Source: Nocardioides plantarum (GTDB lineage Bacteria > Actinomycetota > Actinomycetes > Propionibacteriales > Nocardioidaceae). Taken from it: a DNA stretch of 64,000 nt. Below are positions 20,536-31,183 of the stretch, piece by piece. The notes beneath the pieces are model-generated. The model was not told the origin of the DNA, searched no databases, and saw only the letters and a program-made list of their open reading frames with translations. The stretch is from contig NZ_VDMS01000004.1 in the NCBI RefSeq assembly GCF_006346395.1, positions 1 through 64,000 on the forward strand, given 5' to 3'. Each line of letters opens with the position of its first letter. Positions within the stretch are counted from its first letter, which is position 1. Position numbers and translations under genes: made by a program.

Positions 20536-21117
20536 ATGACGCTGCGCGTGGGGTTCGTGACTGGCGCCACCCCCGACAAGTGGGCCCGCGCCTGGCGTGA
20601 GCGCCGCAGGGAGCCACTGGCGCTGACACCGGTGACCGAGGACGAGCAGCTCGACGGCGTCCGGTCCGGCGAGCTCGACATGGCGCTGGTCCGGCTGCCG
20701 GTCGACCGCGATGCCCTGCACTGCGTGCGCCTCTACGACGAGCTGCAGGTGGTCGTGGCCGGGCGCGACCACCTCGTGGCCGCGGCCGACGCCGAGGGCG
20801 TGATGCTCGCCGACCTGGTCGACGAGCAGCTGGTGCTCCCCCACGTGTCCGGGTGGACGCCGCAGGCCGACCAGCTGGCCTGGCCCCCGATGTCGGCCGC
20901 CGACGCGGTCGAGACGGTCGCCGCCGGCACCGGCATCGTGATCCTCCCGATGTCGGTCGCGCGGCTGCACGGCCGCAAGGACGTCGTGACCCGCCCGGTG
21001 ACCGACCTGGACCCCACGACCATCGGCCTGGTCTGGCGCATCGACGCCGACGACGAGCGCACCCAGGACTTCGTCGGCATCGTCAAGGGCCGCGGCGCCA
21101 ACTCGACCCGCGGCTGA
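20536..21117 (+). CDS. Stand-alone LysR substrate-binding domain protein
   Basis: 193 residues matching only the effector-binding (periplasmic-binding-like) half of LysR regulators: LRVGFVTG at the start, ELDMALVRLPVD near 50, and the hinge and second lobe AVETVAAGTGIVILPMSVARL near 135. No helix-turn-helix precedes it. The ATG is preceded by GATACT at 6 nt, so the short form appears genuine rather than truncated by a missed start. It may sense a small molecule, or antagonise a full-length regulator. No partner DNA-binding gene is adjacent; guaB1 is convergent. Confidence 0.82.
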   Translation: MTLRVGFVTGATPDKWARAWRERRREPLALTPVTEDEQLDGVRSGELDMALVRLPVDRDALHCVRLYDELQVVVAGRDHLVAAADAEGVMLADLVDEQLVLPHVSGWTPQADQLAWPPMSAADAVETVAAGTGIVILPMSVARLHGRKDVVTRPVTDLDPTTIGLVWRIDADDERTQDFVGIVKGRGANSTRG

Positions 21118-21130
21118 CGCCGACCCCCGG

Positions 21131-23955
<2,825 letters not shown>

Positions 23956-24056
23956 GCCGCCACGGTGTCAGACGCCCGGACCGGGCCCTGGTACTCACCC
24001 GAGGTCGAGTACGTCGGCCGACCGGCCCGGCCGCCGGGGACGCGAGGGTTCTCGGC

Positions 24057-24350
24057 ATGACGAACAACACCAGCGCCCCCGCCAAGAACACCGCCGCTTT
24101 CTTCGCCATGGCCGGCATCTCGTTCGCCGTCGCCCTGCTGTCGCTCCTGATGGCCGTGCTCTACCTCGACGCCGAGCCGTGGGCCAAGGCCTTCCTCGCG
24201 CTCGGCACCCTGTTCCTCACGACCTCGGCGTTCACGCTCGCCAAGTGCGTGCGCGACAACCAGGAGAGCCAGTCGGTGGTCCACCGTCTCGACCAGGCAC
24301 GGGTCGACCGCCTGCTCGCCGAGCACGACCCCTTCCGCGCCGTCTCCTGA
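24057..24350 (+). CDS. YiaA/YiaB family inner-membrane protein
   Basis: 97-residue protein with two membrane helices (FAMAGISFAVALLSLLMAVL, then FLALGTLFLTTSAFTLA) matching the YiaAB two-helix domain, and a short basic/acidic cytoplasmic tail (LDQARVDRLLAEHDPF). The function of the family is not established. Monocistronic, followed by a strong hairpin. Confidence 0.86.
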   Translation: MTNNTSAPAKNTAAFFAMAGISFAVALLSLLMAVLYLDAEPWAKAFLALGTLFLTTSAFTLAKCVRDNQESQSVVHRLDQARVDRLLAEHDPFRAVS

Positions 24351-24376
24351 CCCACCGCTCGCCCCGCTCCCCCGTC

Positions 24377-24405
24377 GGGCCCGCACTCGCCCCGAGTGCG
24401 GGCCC
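24377..24405 (+). terminator. Hairpin terminator after the YiaA/YiaB gene
   Basis: Perfect 13-bp stem GGGCCCGCACTCG / CGAGTGCGGGCCC with a CCC loop. No T-tract, as is common in high-GC actinobacteria. Confidence 0.75.
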
Positions 24406-24494
24406 GTCGTCGTCGGTGTGCCCACGCTCACGGTCGGGGTCCGGCCACCCCGCGGGGCGGCGTACGACGGCGCCCCGGCTGGGAGGATGGGGCC

Positions 24495-25055
24495 ATGGCT
24501 CTCCTCCACACGATCAGCTCCGTCGTCCGCCTCCCGCTGCACCTGGCGGTCAAGACCGTCGGCACCGTCGCCGGCCTGGTGCCCGGGCACGGCGCCAAGG
24601 CGGCACCCGCGCCGACCGACGTGAAGTCGCCCGCGGCGCCGGCCACCCCGGTCGCCGAGCCGGTGGCCAAGCCCGCCGCGAAGGGACCGGTCACGCCGGC
24701 GTCGGCCGGTCCGACCCCGGACCCGGCTGCCCCCGCACCCAGGGCCCCCGCAAGGAAGCCCCCGGCCAAGAAGGCCCCGGCGAAGAAGGCCCCCGCCGCG
24801 ACGGTGGCCGAGCCGGCGACCAAGGCGCCCGCGGCCGACCCCGTGGCCCCGGCCCCGGCCAAGAAGTCGGCGGCGGGAGCGGCGAAGAAGGCTGTGCCGG
24901 CCACGAAGGCGGCTGCGCCGGCCCCCGAGCCCGAGCCGACCCCCGTGACCGCCATCGACGCCGAGGCGCTCGACGACGAGGTCGACGTCACCCCGGCCGA
25001 CATCGCCCGGTCGATGGGCAGCCAGCTCGACGACCGGCCGCCCAGCCCGTCCTGA
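24495..25055 (+). CDS. Ala/Pro/Lys-rich low-complexity protein
   Basis: 186 residues without a recognised domain. A short amphipathic N-terminus (MALLHTISSVVRLPLHLAVKT) is followed by a long disordered Pro/Ala/Lys section with repeated PAKKAPAKKAPA and KPAAKGP motifs (about 35-150), similar to histone-H1-like tails. An acidic end contains DAEALDDEVDVTPADIARSMGSQL, which looks like a short helix used as a binding site. ATG is set by GGGAGGA 8 nt upstream. It may bind nucleic acid or tether to the envelope; no function is assigned. Confidence 0.7.
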   Translation: MALLHTISSVVRLPLHLAVKTVGTVAGLVPGHGAKAAPAPTDVKSPAAPATPVAEPVAKPAAKGPVTPASAGPTPDPAAPAPRAPARKPPAKKAPAKKAPAATVAEPATKAPAADPVAPAPAKKSAAGAAKKAVPATKAAAPAPEPEPTPVTAIDAEALDDEVDVTPADIARSMGSQLDDRPPSPS

Positions 25056-25080
25056 CCCCTCGGCACCACCCGCACGACCG

Positions 25081-25109
25081 ACGGCCCCGCGCGAGAAGCG
25101 CGGGGCCGT
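25081..25109. terminator. Bidirectional hairpin terminator
   Basis: Perfect 12-bp stem ACGGCCCCGCGC / GCGCGGGGCCGT with loop GAGAA, between the convergent Ala/Pro/Lys-rich gene and the acyl-CoA dehydrogenase operon. Confidence 0.8.
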
Positions 25110-25135
25110 CGTCGTACGGCGTCGTGGCGGTGGGG

Positions 25136-26350
25136 TCAGCGCAGCTCCGAGCTGGACAGCCCCAGCACCCGACGAGCCACGATCAGCTGCTGGATCTGCT
25201 GGGTCCCCTCGAAGATGTCGAGGATCTTGGAGTCGCGCGCCCACTTCTCGAGCAGCTCGGTCTCGCTGTAGCCGATGGAGCCGGCGAGCTCGACGCACGA
25301 GAGCGTGATGTCGGACCCGACGCGGCCGGCCTTGGCCTTGGCCATCGACGCCTCGAGCGAGTTGGGCTCGCGGTTGTCGGCCATCCACGCCGCCTGCAGC
25401 GTGAGCAGGTAGGCGCCCTCCCAGTCGGACTCCATCTGCAGGAGCTTCGCCGCCGCGGCGCTCTGCAGGACGGCCGGGCGGTCGTAGTCGACCTCGATGC
25501 CGGCGTCCTGGAGCAGGTCGCGGGTCAGGTCGAGCGAGGCCCGGGCGCAGCCGACGGCCATGGCGGCGACCAGCGGACGCGTGTTGTCGAACGTCGCCAT
25601 CGCACCGGCGAAGCCCTGCTTGACGTCGACCTCGGGAGACCCGAGGAGGTTGTCCTTCGGGACGCGACAGTTCTCGAAGATGATCGTCGCGGTGTCGGAG
25701 GCACGGATGCCGAGCTTGTGCTCGAGCCGGTCGACCCGCATGCCGGGCGTGCCCTTGGCGACGACGAACGACTTGATCGCCGCACGACCCAGGTCGCGGT
25801 CGAGGGTCGCCCAGACGACGATGTGGTCGGCGCGGTCACCGGAGGTGACGTAGATCTTCTCGCCGTTGATGACGTACTCATCGCCGTCGAGGACCGCGGT
25901 CGTCCTGATGTTGGCGGAGTCGGAGCCCACGCCGGGCTCGGTGATCGCCATCCCGGCCCACACGCCCTCGAGGCGCGCGAGCTGCTCGTCGTTGGCGACC
26001 GAGGCGATGGCGGAGTTGCCGAGGCCCTGGCGCGGCATCGACAGCAGCAGCCCCACGTCGCCCCAGCACATCTCGGCGATCGACATGACCGAGGCGAGGT
26101 TGGCACCGTTCTTGACGGTCCTGTCTGCGTCCTTCTCGTCGCGTCGTACGCCGGCCGCACCGGCGCCCTCGGACGCGCCGGACTCGGAGAGGCCGTCGAT
26201 CATCGCGGCCAGCATGTCGAGCTCCTTGGGGTACTCGTGCTCGGCACGGTCGTACTTGCGGGAGATCGGGCGGAGCATGTTCATCGCGACCTGGTGGGCC
26301 TGGCCCACCAGCGGCTTGAACTTCTTCGGGTCGTCGAGATTGATGGCCAT
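25136..26350 (-). CDS. Acyl-CoA dehydrogenase (second gene of a paired operon)
   Basis: 404-residue flavoenzyme that oxidises acyl-CoA to enoyl-CoA. ACAD motifs: MAITEPGVGSD (near 150), YVTSGDRADHIVVWA (near 185), and the C-terminal ILDIFEGTQQIQQL, where the Glu is the usual active-site region. N-terminal residues 1-60 carry FKPLVGQAHQVAMNMLRP. The ATG overlaps the stop of the upstream ACAD paralogue (TGATG), indicating a stoichiometric pair. Actinobacterial ACADs are often obligate heteromers, so these two may form one enzyme. Substrate unknown. Confidence 0.9.
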   Translation of the reverse strand: MAINLDDPKKFKPLVGQAHQVAMNMLRPISRKYDRAEHEYPKELDMLAAMIDGLSESGASEGAGAAGVRRDEKDADRTVKNGANLASVMSIAEMCWGDVGLLLSMPRQGLGNSAIASVANDEQLARLEGVWAGMAITEPGVGSDSANIRTTAVLDGDEYVINGEKIYVTSGDRADHIVVWATLDRDLGRAAIKSFVVAKGTPGMRVDRLEHKLGIRASDTATIIFENCRVPKDNLLGSPEVDVKQGFAGAMATFDNTRPLVAAMAVGCARASLDLTRDLLQDAGIEVDYDRPAVLQSAAAAKLLQMESDWEGAYLLTLQAAWMADNREPNSLEASMAKAKAGRVGSDITLSCVELAGSIGYSETELLEKWARDSKILDIFEGTQQIQQLIVARRVLGLSSSELR

Positions 26351-27717
26351 CAGACCAGCACCGCACCTTCCATGATTCCGACGGCACGCAGGTCGCGGTA
26401 CCACCGCTCGACCGGGTGCTCCTTGACGAACCCGTGACCACCGAGCAGCTGGACGCCGTCGAGGCCGATCCGCATGCCCTTGTCGGCGCACGCCTTGCGG
26501 GCCAGGGCGACCTCGCGGGTGAAGTCCTTGCCGGCGGCCGCCCGGGCCGCGGCCTTGTAGGTCAGCAGGCGCATGGCCTGCAGCTCGATCGCGATGTCGG
26601 CGACCATGAACGCCACCGACTGGCGGTGGGCGATCGGCTCGCCGAACGCCTGGCGCTCCTTGACGTAGGGGGTCACGTAGTCGAGGACGGCCTGGGCCGT
26701 GCCGATCGACAGGGCACACCACGCCAGGCGGGACAACCGCACGCACTCGGTGTAGGTGGAGCCGTCGGTCTCGCCGAGGACGGCGTCGGCCGGGACCGTG
26801 ACACCAGTCAGGGTCAGCTTGGTCAGCGACGCGGCGCGCACGCCCATCGCCGGGTCGCCCTCGACCTCGAGACCGGCGGCGCCGGACTCGACGAGGAACA
26901 GGACGGGCTTGCCGTCGAGCGAGGCGCCGAGGACGAAGAGCTCGGCCCGGGCGCCGCGGGGCACCAGGGTCTTGACGCCGTCGAGCACGTAGCCGTCGGC
27001 CGTCCTGCGGGCCGTGGTCGACGGCGACAGCACGTCGAAGAGAACGGTCGGCTCGGTGAGCGCCAGGGCCGCTGCGGGCACGTCGTCCCCGGTGAACGCG
27101 GGCAGGTAGGTCTGCTGCTGGGCATCGGTGCCCCAGAGTCCCAGCGCCGTGGCGACCGAGCCGGGCGCGAGGCTGGCGACGGCCAGCCCCATGTCGCCCT
27201 TCGCCAGCGCCTCGGCCACGAGGGTGCCGGCCATGGCCGAGCGCTCCTCGGAGATGCCGCCGAGGTCCTCGGGGATGCCGAGGATCGGCAGGCCGATCCC
27301 GAGACCGGCCTCGAGGACCGCCTGGGGCGCCTCGCAGGTCTCGTCGGCCCCGGCCGCCGCCGGGCGGACGACCTCGTCGGCGTACTGGGTGACGACGTCG
27401 ACGAGCATCTGCTCGTCCTCGGTCGGGGTCAGGTCGAAGACGCCGCGGGGCGTCGACGCCGGGGCGGGCCGCGAGCCCGGCGTGCCGGACCTGCCCGCCT
27501 TGGCGAAGGTGCGGCTCGCGGTGGTGAGCACCTTGAAGCCGTCGCGGGTGACGGAGAAGACGGCCTGCTCGGCCGGCTTGCGGAGCTTGACCTTGTCGAT
27601 GAGGTCGCTCTGGGCCAGGCGGTTGAGGCCGGCCACGAGGAACCCGATCGGGTCACGGGACTCCGAGCTCGGGACGCCGTGCCGGCCGCCCGGCCTGAGG
27701 CTGGAGATGAGGGACAT
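26350..27717 (-). CDS. Acyl-CoA dehydrogenase family protein (first gene of a paired operon)
   Basis: 455 residues with an N-terminal extension of about 90 before the ACAD N-domain (DLTPTEDEQMLVDVVTQYADEVV). The middle contains ALALTEPTVLFDVLS in place of the canonical LTEPxxGSD, a divergence in the flavin-contacting segment. The C-domain retains RQAFGEPIAHRQSVAFMVADI and QLLGGHGFVKEHPVERWYRDLR, ending shortly after in GIMEGAVLV. This suggests the non- or less-catalytic partner of a heteromeric ACAD with the downstream gene. The promoter is TACATT 6 nt before ATG, overlapped by a perfect palindromic operator. Confidence 0.86.
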   Translation of the reverse strand: MSLISSLRPGGRHGVPSSESRDPIGFLVAGLNRLAQSDLIDKVKLRKPAEQAVFSVTRDGFKVLTTASRTFAKAGRSGTPGSRPAPASTPRGVFDLTPTEDEQMLVDVVTQYADEVVRPAAAGADETCEAPQAVLEAGLGIGLPILGIPEDLGGISEERSAMAGTLVAEALAKGDMGLAVASLAPGSVATALGLWGTDAQQQTYLPAFTGDDVPAAALALTEPTVLFDVLSPSTTARRTADGYVLDGVKTLVPRGARAELFVLGASLDGKPVLFLVESGAAGLEVEGDPAMGVRAASLTKLTLTGVTVPADAVLGETDGSTYTECVRLSRLAWCALSIGTAQAVLDYVTPYVKERQAFGEPIAHRQSVAFMVADIAIELQAMRLLTYKAAARAAAGKDFTREVALARKACADKGMRIGLDGVQLLGGHGFVKEHPVERWYRDLRAVGIMEGAVLV

Positions 27718-27725
27718 GGGTCGAA

Positions 27726-27742
27726 TGTAACTGTGAGTTACA
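27726..27742. promoter_or_regulatory. Perfect 17-bp palindromic operator (TetR-type)
   Basis: TGTAACTGTGAGTTACA: 7-bp arms, 3-bp centre. It lies 9-25 bp upstream of the acyl-CoA dehydrogenase start and covers the -10 box (TACATT on the minus strand, 27724-27729), so a bound repressor would block transcription. The architecture suits a TetR-family fatty-acid regulator; none is encoded nearby. Confidence 0.7.
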
Positions 27743-27802
27743 CAGAGCGCTACACCAACCTCGGGTGCGGGCTGTCACACGTCCTTCCCTAGGATCGTCG
27801 CC

Positions 27803-28408
27803 ATGTCCGACGACGCCCCCCTCGCGCCCCACGGCCCCCTGCCCACGGGCGGCACGGTCCGCCCGATCACCCGCTGGGGCACCCCGGTGATGCACCGCCC
27901 GCAGGCGAAGGTGACGTCGTACGACGACGCGCTGCGGGCCCTGGCCGCCGACATGGTCGCCACGATGTACGCCGCCGACGGGGTCGGTCTCGCCGGCTGC
28001 CAGATCGGCGAGGACGTGGCGATCTTCGTCTTCGACTGCCCCGACGAGGACCGGGTGCGCACGGTCGGCGTGGTGTGCAACCCCGTGCTGACGCTGCCCG
28101 AGGGCAAGGACCGCCGCCTCGAGGAGGACGAGGAGGGGTGCCTGTCCTTCCCTGGGGCGTTCGTCGACTGCGCGCGTCCCGACTGGGCCTCGGTCAGCGG
28201 GTTCGGGCTCGACGGCGAGCCGGTCAGCTTCGAGGGCACCGGGCTGCTGGCCCGCTGCCTGCAGCACGAGACCGACCACACGGTGGGCACCGTCTTCGGC
28301 GACCGCGTGCCGACCAAGGCGCGCAAGAAGCTGCAGAAGAGGCACGACGAGGTCGCCGACGACTTCCCGGCCGACTGGCCCGTGGGCGAGAGCCCCGCGA
28401 CCGACTGA
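27803..28408 (+). CDS. def: Peptide deformylase
   Basis: 201-residue Fe/Zn enzyme removing the N-formyl group from nascent proteins. Motif 1 GVGLAGCQIG (60-69) has Gly where the family usually has Ala. Motif 2 EEGCLSFPG supplies the metal Cys113. Motif 3 QHETDH supplies His155, catalytic Glu156 and His159. A C-terminal basic tail KARKKLQKRH follows. TAGGAT is 7 nt before ATG (27790-27795), a leaderless promoter divergent from the acyl-CoA dehydrogenase operon. A large palindrome lies beyond the stop. Confidence 0.95.
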   Translation: MSDDAPLAPHGPLPTGGTVRPITRWGTPVMHRPQAKVTSYDDALRALAADMVATMYAADGVGLAGCQIGEDVAIFVFDCPDEDRVRTVGVVCNPVLTLPEGKDRRLEEDEEGCLSFPGAFVDCARPDWASVSGFGLDGEPVSFEGTGLLARCLQHETDHTVGTVFGDRVPTKARKKLQKRHDEVADDFPADWPVGESPATD

Positions 28409-28438
28409 GGCTGGGGGTCGGCGGCTGGTTCAGAGGTT

Positions 28439-28514
28439 GCCTGCCCACCGGGGATCCCTGAAGTTCGCAGGCGAGATATTGCCTGGGAACTTCAGATGTC
28501 CCCGGCTCACAGGC
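28439..28514. repeat. Long palindrome between convergent def and SpoU methyltransferase genes
   Basis: 76-bp imperfect hairpin: arms 28439-28466 and 28487-28514 match at 21 of 28 positions (CCGGGGA, CTGAAGTTC blocks), with an inner CAGGC/GCCTG stem. It probably serves as a bidirectional transcription barrier. Confidence 0.75.
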
Positions 28515-28535
28515 ATTCCCTGACCGCGACCGGGT

Positions 28536-29351
28536 TCAGCGGCGGGCGGTGACGTAGCAGGCGACCGCGCTGGCCGCGGCGACGTTGAGCGAGTCGACGC
28601 CGTGCTCGGCCCCGCGGGCCATCGGGATGGTCGCGCGCCGGTCCGCGGCGCGCTGCCAGGCGGGCGACAGCCCGTGACCCTCCGACCCGAGCACCAGGGC
28701 CACCCGGTCGAGACCGCGGACGGCGTCCTCGACGTCGACCGCGTCGTCGGCGAGCGTCAGGGCGACGGTCGTGAAGCCGGCTGCCGACAGGTCGGGGAGC
28801 GCGGTGCGCCAGTCGGGCAGCCGGGTCCACGGCACCGAGAACACCGCGCCCATGGCGACCTTGATCGAGCGCCGGTAGAGCGGGTCGGCGCAGCGGGGCG
28901 ACAGCAGCACGGCGTCGAAGCCCATCGCGGCGCCGGAGCGGAAGATCGCGCCGACGTTGGTGTGGTCGACGACGTCCTCGAGCACCAGGACCGACCGAGC
29001 CCCGTCGAGCACCTCGGCGACCGGGGGCAGGGCACGACGCCGTAGCGACGCGAGCGCACCCCGGTGGACGTGGAAGCCGGTCACCTGCTCGACGAGCGCC
29101 TCGGGCAGCACGAAGCAGGGCGCGTCGGTGCGCGCCAGCACGTCGGCGAGGCCGTCGAGCCAGCGCGGGGCCATCAGGAAGGACCGCGCGTCGTGGCCCG
29201 ACTCGACGGCACGGCGTACGACCTTCTCGCCCTCGGCGAGGAACAGGCCGTGCTCGGCCTCGAGGTGCTGACGCAGCTGGACGTCGCGCAGGTCGCGGTA
29301 GTCGGCGAGCCGCAGGTCACCGGGATCGGTGATCTCGACGACCTCAGCCAC
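28536..29351 (-). CDS. TrmH/SpoU-family RNA methyltransferase
   Basis: 271-residue SPOUT-fold 2'-O-methyltransferase acting on rRNA or tRNA with AdoMet. SpoU motif 1 is NVGAIFRSG (near 155), motif 2 GSEGHGLSP (near 225) and motif 3 SLNVAAASAV (near 255). An N-terminal substrate-binding domain (residues 1-105) is present, so it is the RlmB/tsnR-like two-domain type. The target nucleotide cannot be assigned. Its start overlaps the end of the CysG-like gene by 8 bp. Confidence 0.92.
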   Translation of the reverse strand: MAEVVEITDPGDLRLADYRDLRDVQLRQHLEAEHGLFLAEGEKVVRRAVESGHDARSFLMAPRWLDGLADVLARTDAPCFVLPEALVEQVTGFHVHRGALASLRRRALPPVAEVLDGARSVLVLEDVVDHTNVGAIFRSGAAMGFDAVLLSPRCADPLYRRSIKVAMGAVFSVPWTRLPDWRTALPDLSAAGFTTVALTLADDAVDVEDAVRGLDRVALVLGSEGHGLSPAWQRAADRRATIPMARGAEHGVDSLNVAAASAVACYVTARR

Positions 29352-30588
29352 GAGACGCCACGGGGGCCGGGTAGTGCTCCGGGTGCGCCACGGCGACGAC
29401 GTGGCCCACGACGATGATGGCCGGCGGGCGGACGCGCTCGCGCTCGATGGTGGCGGCGAGGTCGCCGAGGGTGCACAGCACGGTCCGCTCGGTGGGCATC
29501 GAGCCGTCGCAGACGAACGCGACGGGGGTGTCGGCCGGGCGACCGCCCGCGAGCAGCGCGTCGGCGATCTGCGGCCCGTGCTCGACGGCCATCATCAGCA
29601 GCAGGGTGCCGCGCAGCCGGGCGACGGCGTCCCAGTCGGTCAGCGACGTCGGGTGGCCCGGCGGGACGTGGCCCGAGACGACGGTGAACTCATGCGCGAC
29701 CCCGCGGTGGGTGACGGGGATGCCGGCGGTGGCGGGGACGGCGACGGGGCTGGACACCCCGGGGATGACGGTGACCGGGACCCCGGCCTCACGGCACGCG
29801 ATGACCTCCTCGTAGCCCCGGCCGAAGACGAAGCTGTCGCCGCCCTTGAACCGGACGACGCGTCGCCCGGCCAGCGCCTGCTCGACGATGATCCGGTTGA
29901 TCTCCTCCTGCTGCGCCGACCGCCCGCGCGGCAGCTTGGCGACGTCGTAGAGCTCGACGTCGGTCGGCAGGTCGCCGAGAGCCTCGCGCGGGGCCAGCCG
30001 GTCGGCCACCACGACGTCGGCCTCCATCAGCGCCCGGCGTCCGGCGAGGGTGAGGAGCTCGGGGTCGCCCGGCCCGCCACCGACCAGGGTGACACCGGGG
30101 GTGTGCTCACGGACCTCGTGGCTGCCCAGCCGGCCCTCGCGGAGCGCCTCGAGCACCTCGTCGCGGATGGCGGCCGACCGACGCGGCTCGCGTCGTCCGA
30201 GGACGGCGACGGTGACCCCGGCCGCCCGGCCCGCGGCCGGGGTCCAGGCGGTCGCCACCGAGGCGTCGTCGGAGCGCACGCAGAAGATGCGCCGCTCCTC
30301 GGCGGCCGCGGAGACCTGCTCGTTGACGGCGATGTCGCTGGTCGCGGCGACGGCGTACCAGGAGCCGTCGAGGTCGGCCGGGACGAAGCCCCGGGGCTCC
30401 CAGGTGACCTCGCCGCCGGCCACGAGACCCTCGAGGGCGGGTCGCACCTCGGGCGAGACGACGGTGACCAGGGCACCGGCGGCGATCAGCTGCGGCACCC
30501 GGCGCTGGGCGACCTGACCGCCGCCCACGACGACGACCCTGCGCCCCTCGAGCCGCAAGCCGACGGGATAGAGCACCGGGTCGTCCAT
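29344..30588 (-). CDS. cobA: Uroporphyrinogen-III C-methyltransferase fused to sirohaem synthase N-domain (CysG-like)
   Basis: 414 residues. Residues 1-150 form the precorrin-2 dehydrogenase/ferrochelatase-type Rossmann domain (VVVVGGGQVAQRR, 18-30). Residues 165-400 form the AdoMet-dependent methyltransferase that makes precorrin-2 from uroporphyrinogen III (VGGGPGDPELLTL; VVRFKGGDSFVFGRG; VIPGVSSPVAVPATAGIPVTHRG). It feeds sirohaem for sulfite/nitrite reductase and, potentially, cobalamin used by MetH. The middle dimerisation segment seems short compared with E. coli CysG (457). Overlaps the SpoU gene by 8 bp. Confidence 0.92.
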   Translation of the reverse strand: MDDPVLYPVGLRLEGRRVVVVGGGQVAQRRVPQLIAAGALVTVVSPEVRPALEGLVAGGEVTWEPRGFVPADLDGSWYAVAATSDIAVNEQVSAAAEERRIFCVRSDDASVATAWTPAAGRAAGVTVAVLGRREPRRSAAIRDEVLEALREGRLGSHEVREHTPGVTLVGGGPGDPELLTLAGRRALMEADVVVADRLAPREALGDLPTDVELYDVAKLPRGRSAQQEEINRIIVEQALAGRRVVRFKGGDSFVFGRGYEEVIACREAGVPVTVIPGVSSPVAVPATAGIPVTHRGVAHEFTVVSGHVPPGHPTSLTDWDAVARLRGTLLLMMAVEHGPQIADALLAGGRPADTPVAFVCDGSMPTERTVLCTLGDLAATIERERVRPPAIIVVGHVVAVAHPEHYPAPVASRG

Positions 30589-30652
30589 GGCGTCATCATC
30601 CCGGCCCGCGAGGGTGGGTCCCCGGGTGGGGGTCCCCCGCTACGTTGGGCAG

Positions 30653-31177
30653 ATGGCCCTCGATCGCCCCGTGTCCCCCGACCCCTACCCGCTGCTGCCC
30701 GCCGCGCCGGCCTTCGGCGTGACCAGTGCCGACGTCACCGACGGTCAGCCCCTCAAGGACGACCAGGTCGCCGACGCCGGCAACACCTCGCCCCAGCTGT
30801 CGTGGGAGCCCGTCGACGGCGCCCAGAGCTACACCGTCACCTGCTTCGACCCCGACGCCCCCACGCCCAGTGGCTTCTGGCACTGGGTCCTGGTCGACCT
30901 GCCCGCCGACGTCACCTCGCTCGAGACCGGCGCGGGGTCCGCGGACGCGAGCCTGCCGGGCTCGGCGTTCCACGTCCGCAACGACACCGGCACACCCGGC
31001 TTCACCGGCGCCGCGCCGCCCCAGGGCGACCAGGTGCACCGCTACTTCTTCGTGGTGCACGCCGTCACCGAGCCGACCCTCGGCGTCGACGCCGACGTGA
31101 CCCCCGCCGTCGTGTCGTTCAACCTGGCCTTCAAGACCGCCGGTCGGGCCATCGTGCACGGCACCTACCGGCACTGA
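30653..31177 (+). CDS. YbhB/YbcL family (PEBP-like) protein
   Basis: 174-residue phosphatidylethanolamine-binding-protein-like fold related to the Raf kinase inhibitor protein. Family landmarks: NTSPQLSWEPV (near 45), CFDPDAPTPSGFWHWVLVDLP (near 64-84, ligand pocket Asp-Pro-Asp and His) and HRYFFVVHAV (near 135). No signal peptide, so cytoplasmic. TACGTT lies 6 nt before ATG. The bacterial ligand is unknown. Confidence 0.92.
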   Translation: MALDRPVSPDPYPLLPAAPAFGVTSADVTDGQPLKDDQVADAGNTSPQLSWEPVDGAQSYTVTCFDPDAPTPSGFWHWVLVDLPADVTSLETGAGSADASLPGSAFHVRNDTGTPGFTGAAPPQGDQVHRYFFVVHAVTEPTLGVDADVTPAVVSFNLAFKTAGRAIVHGTYRH

Positions 31178-31183
31178 TCGGGC

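Noticed and set aside
26350..27717. Truncated or broken acyl-CoA dehydrogenase pseudogene
   Set aside because: Frame is intact from a good promoter to a stop coupled with the next gene; divergence is better explained as a heteromer subunit.
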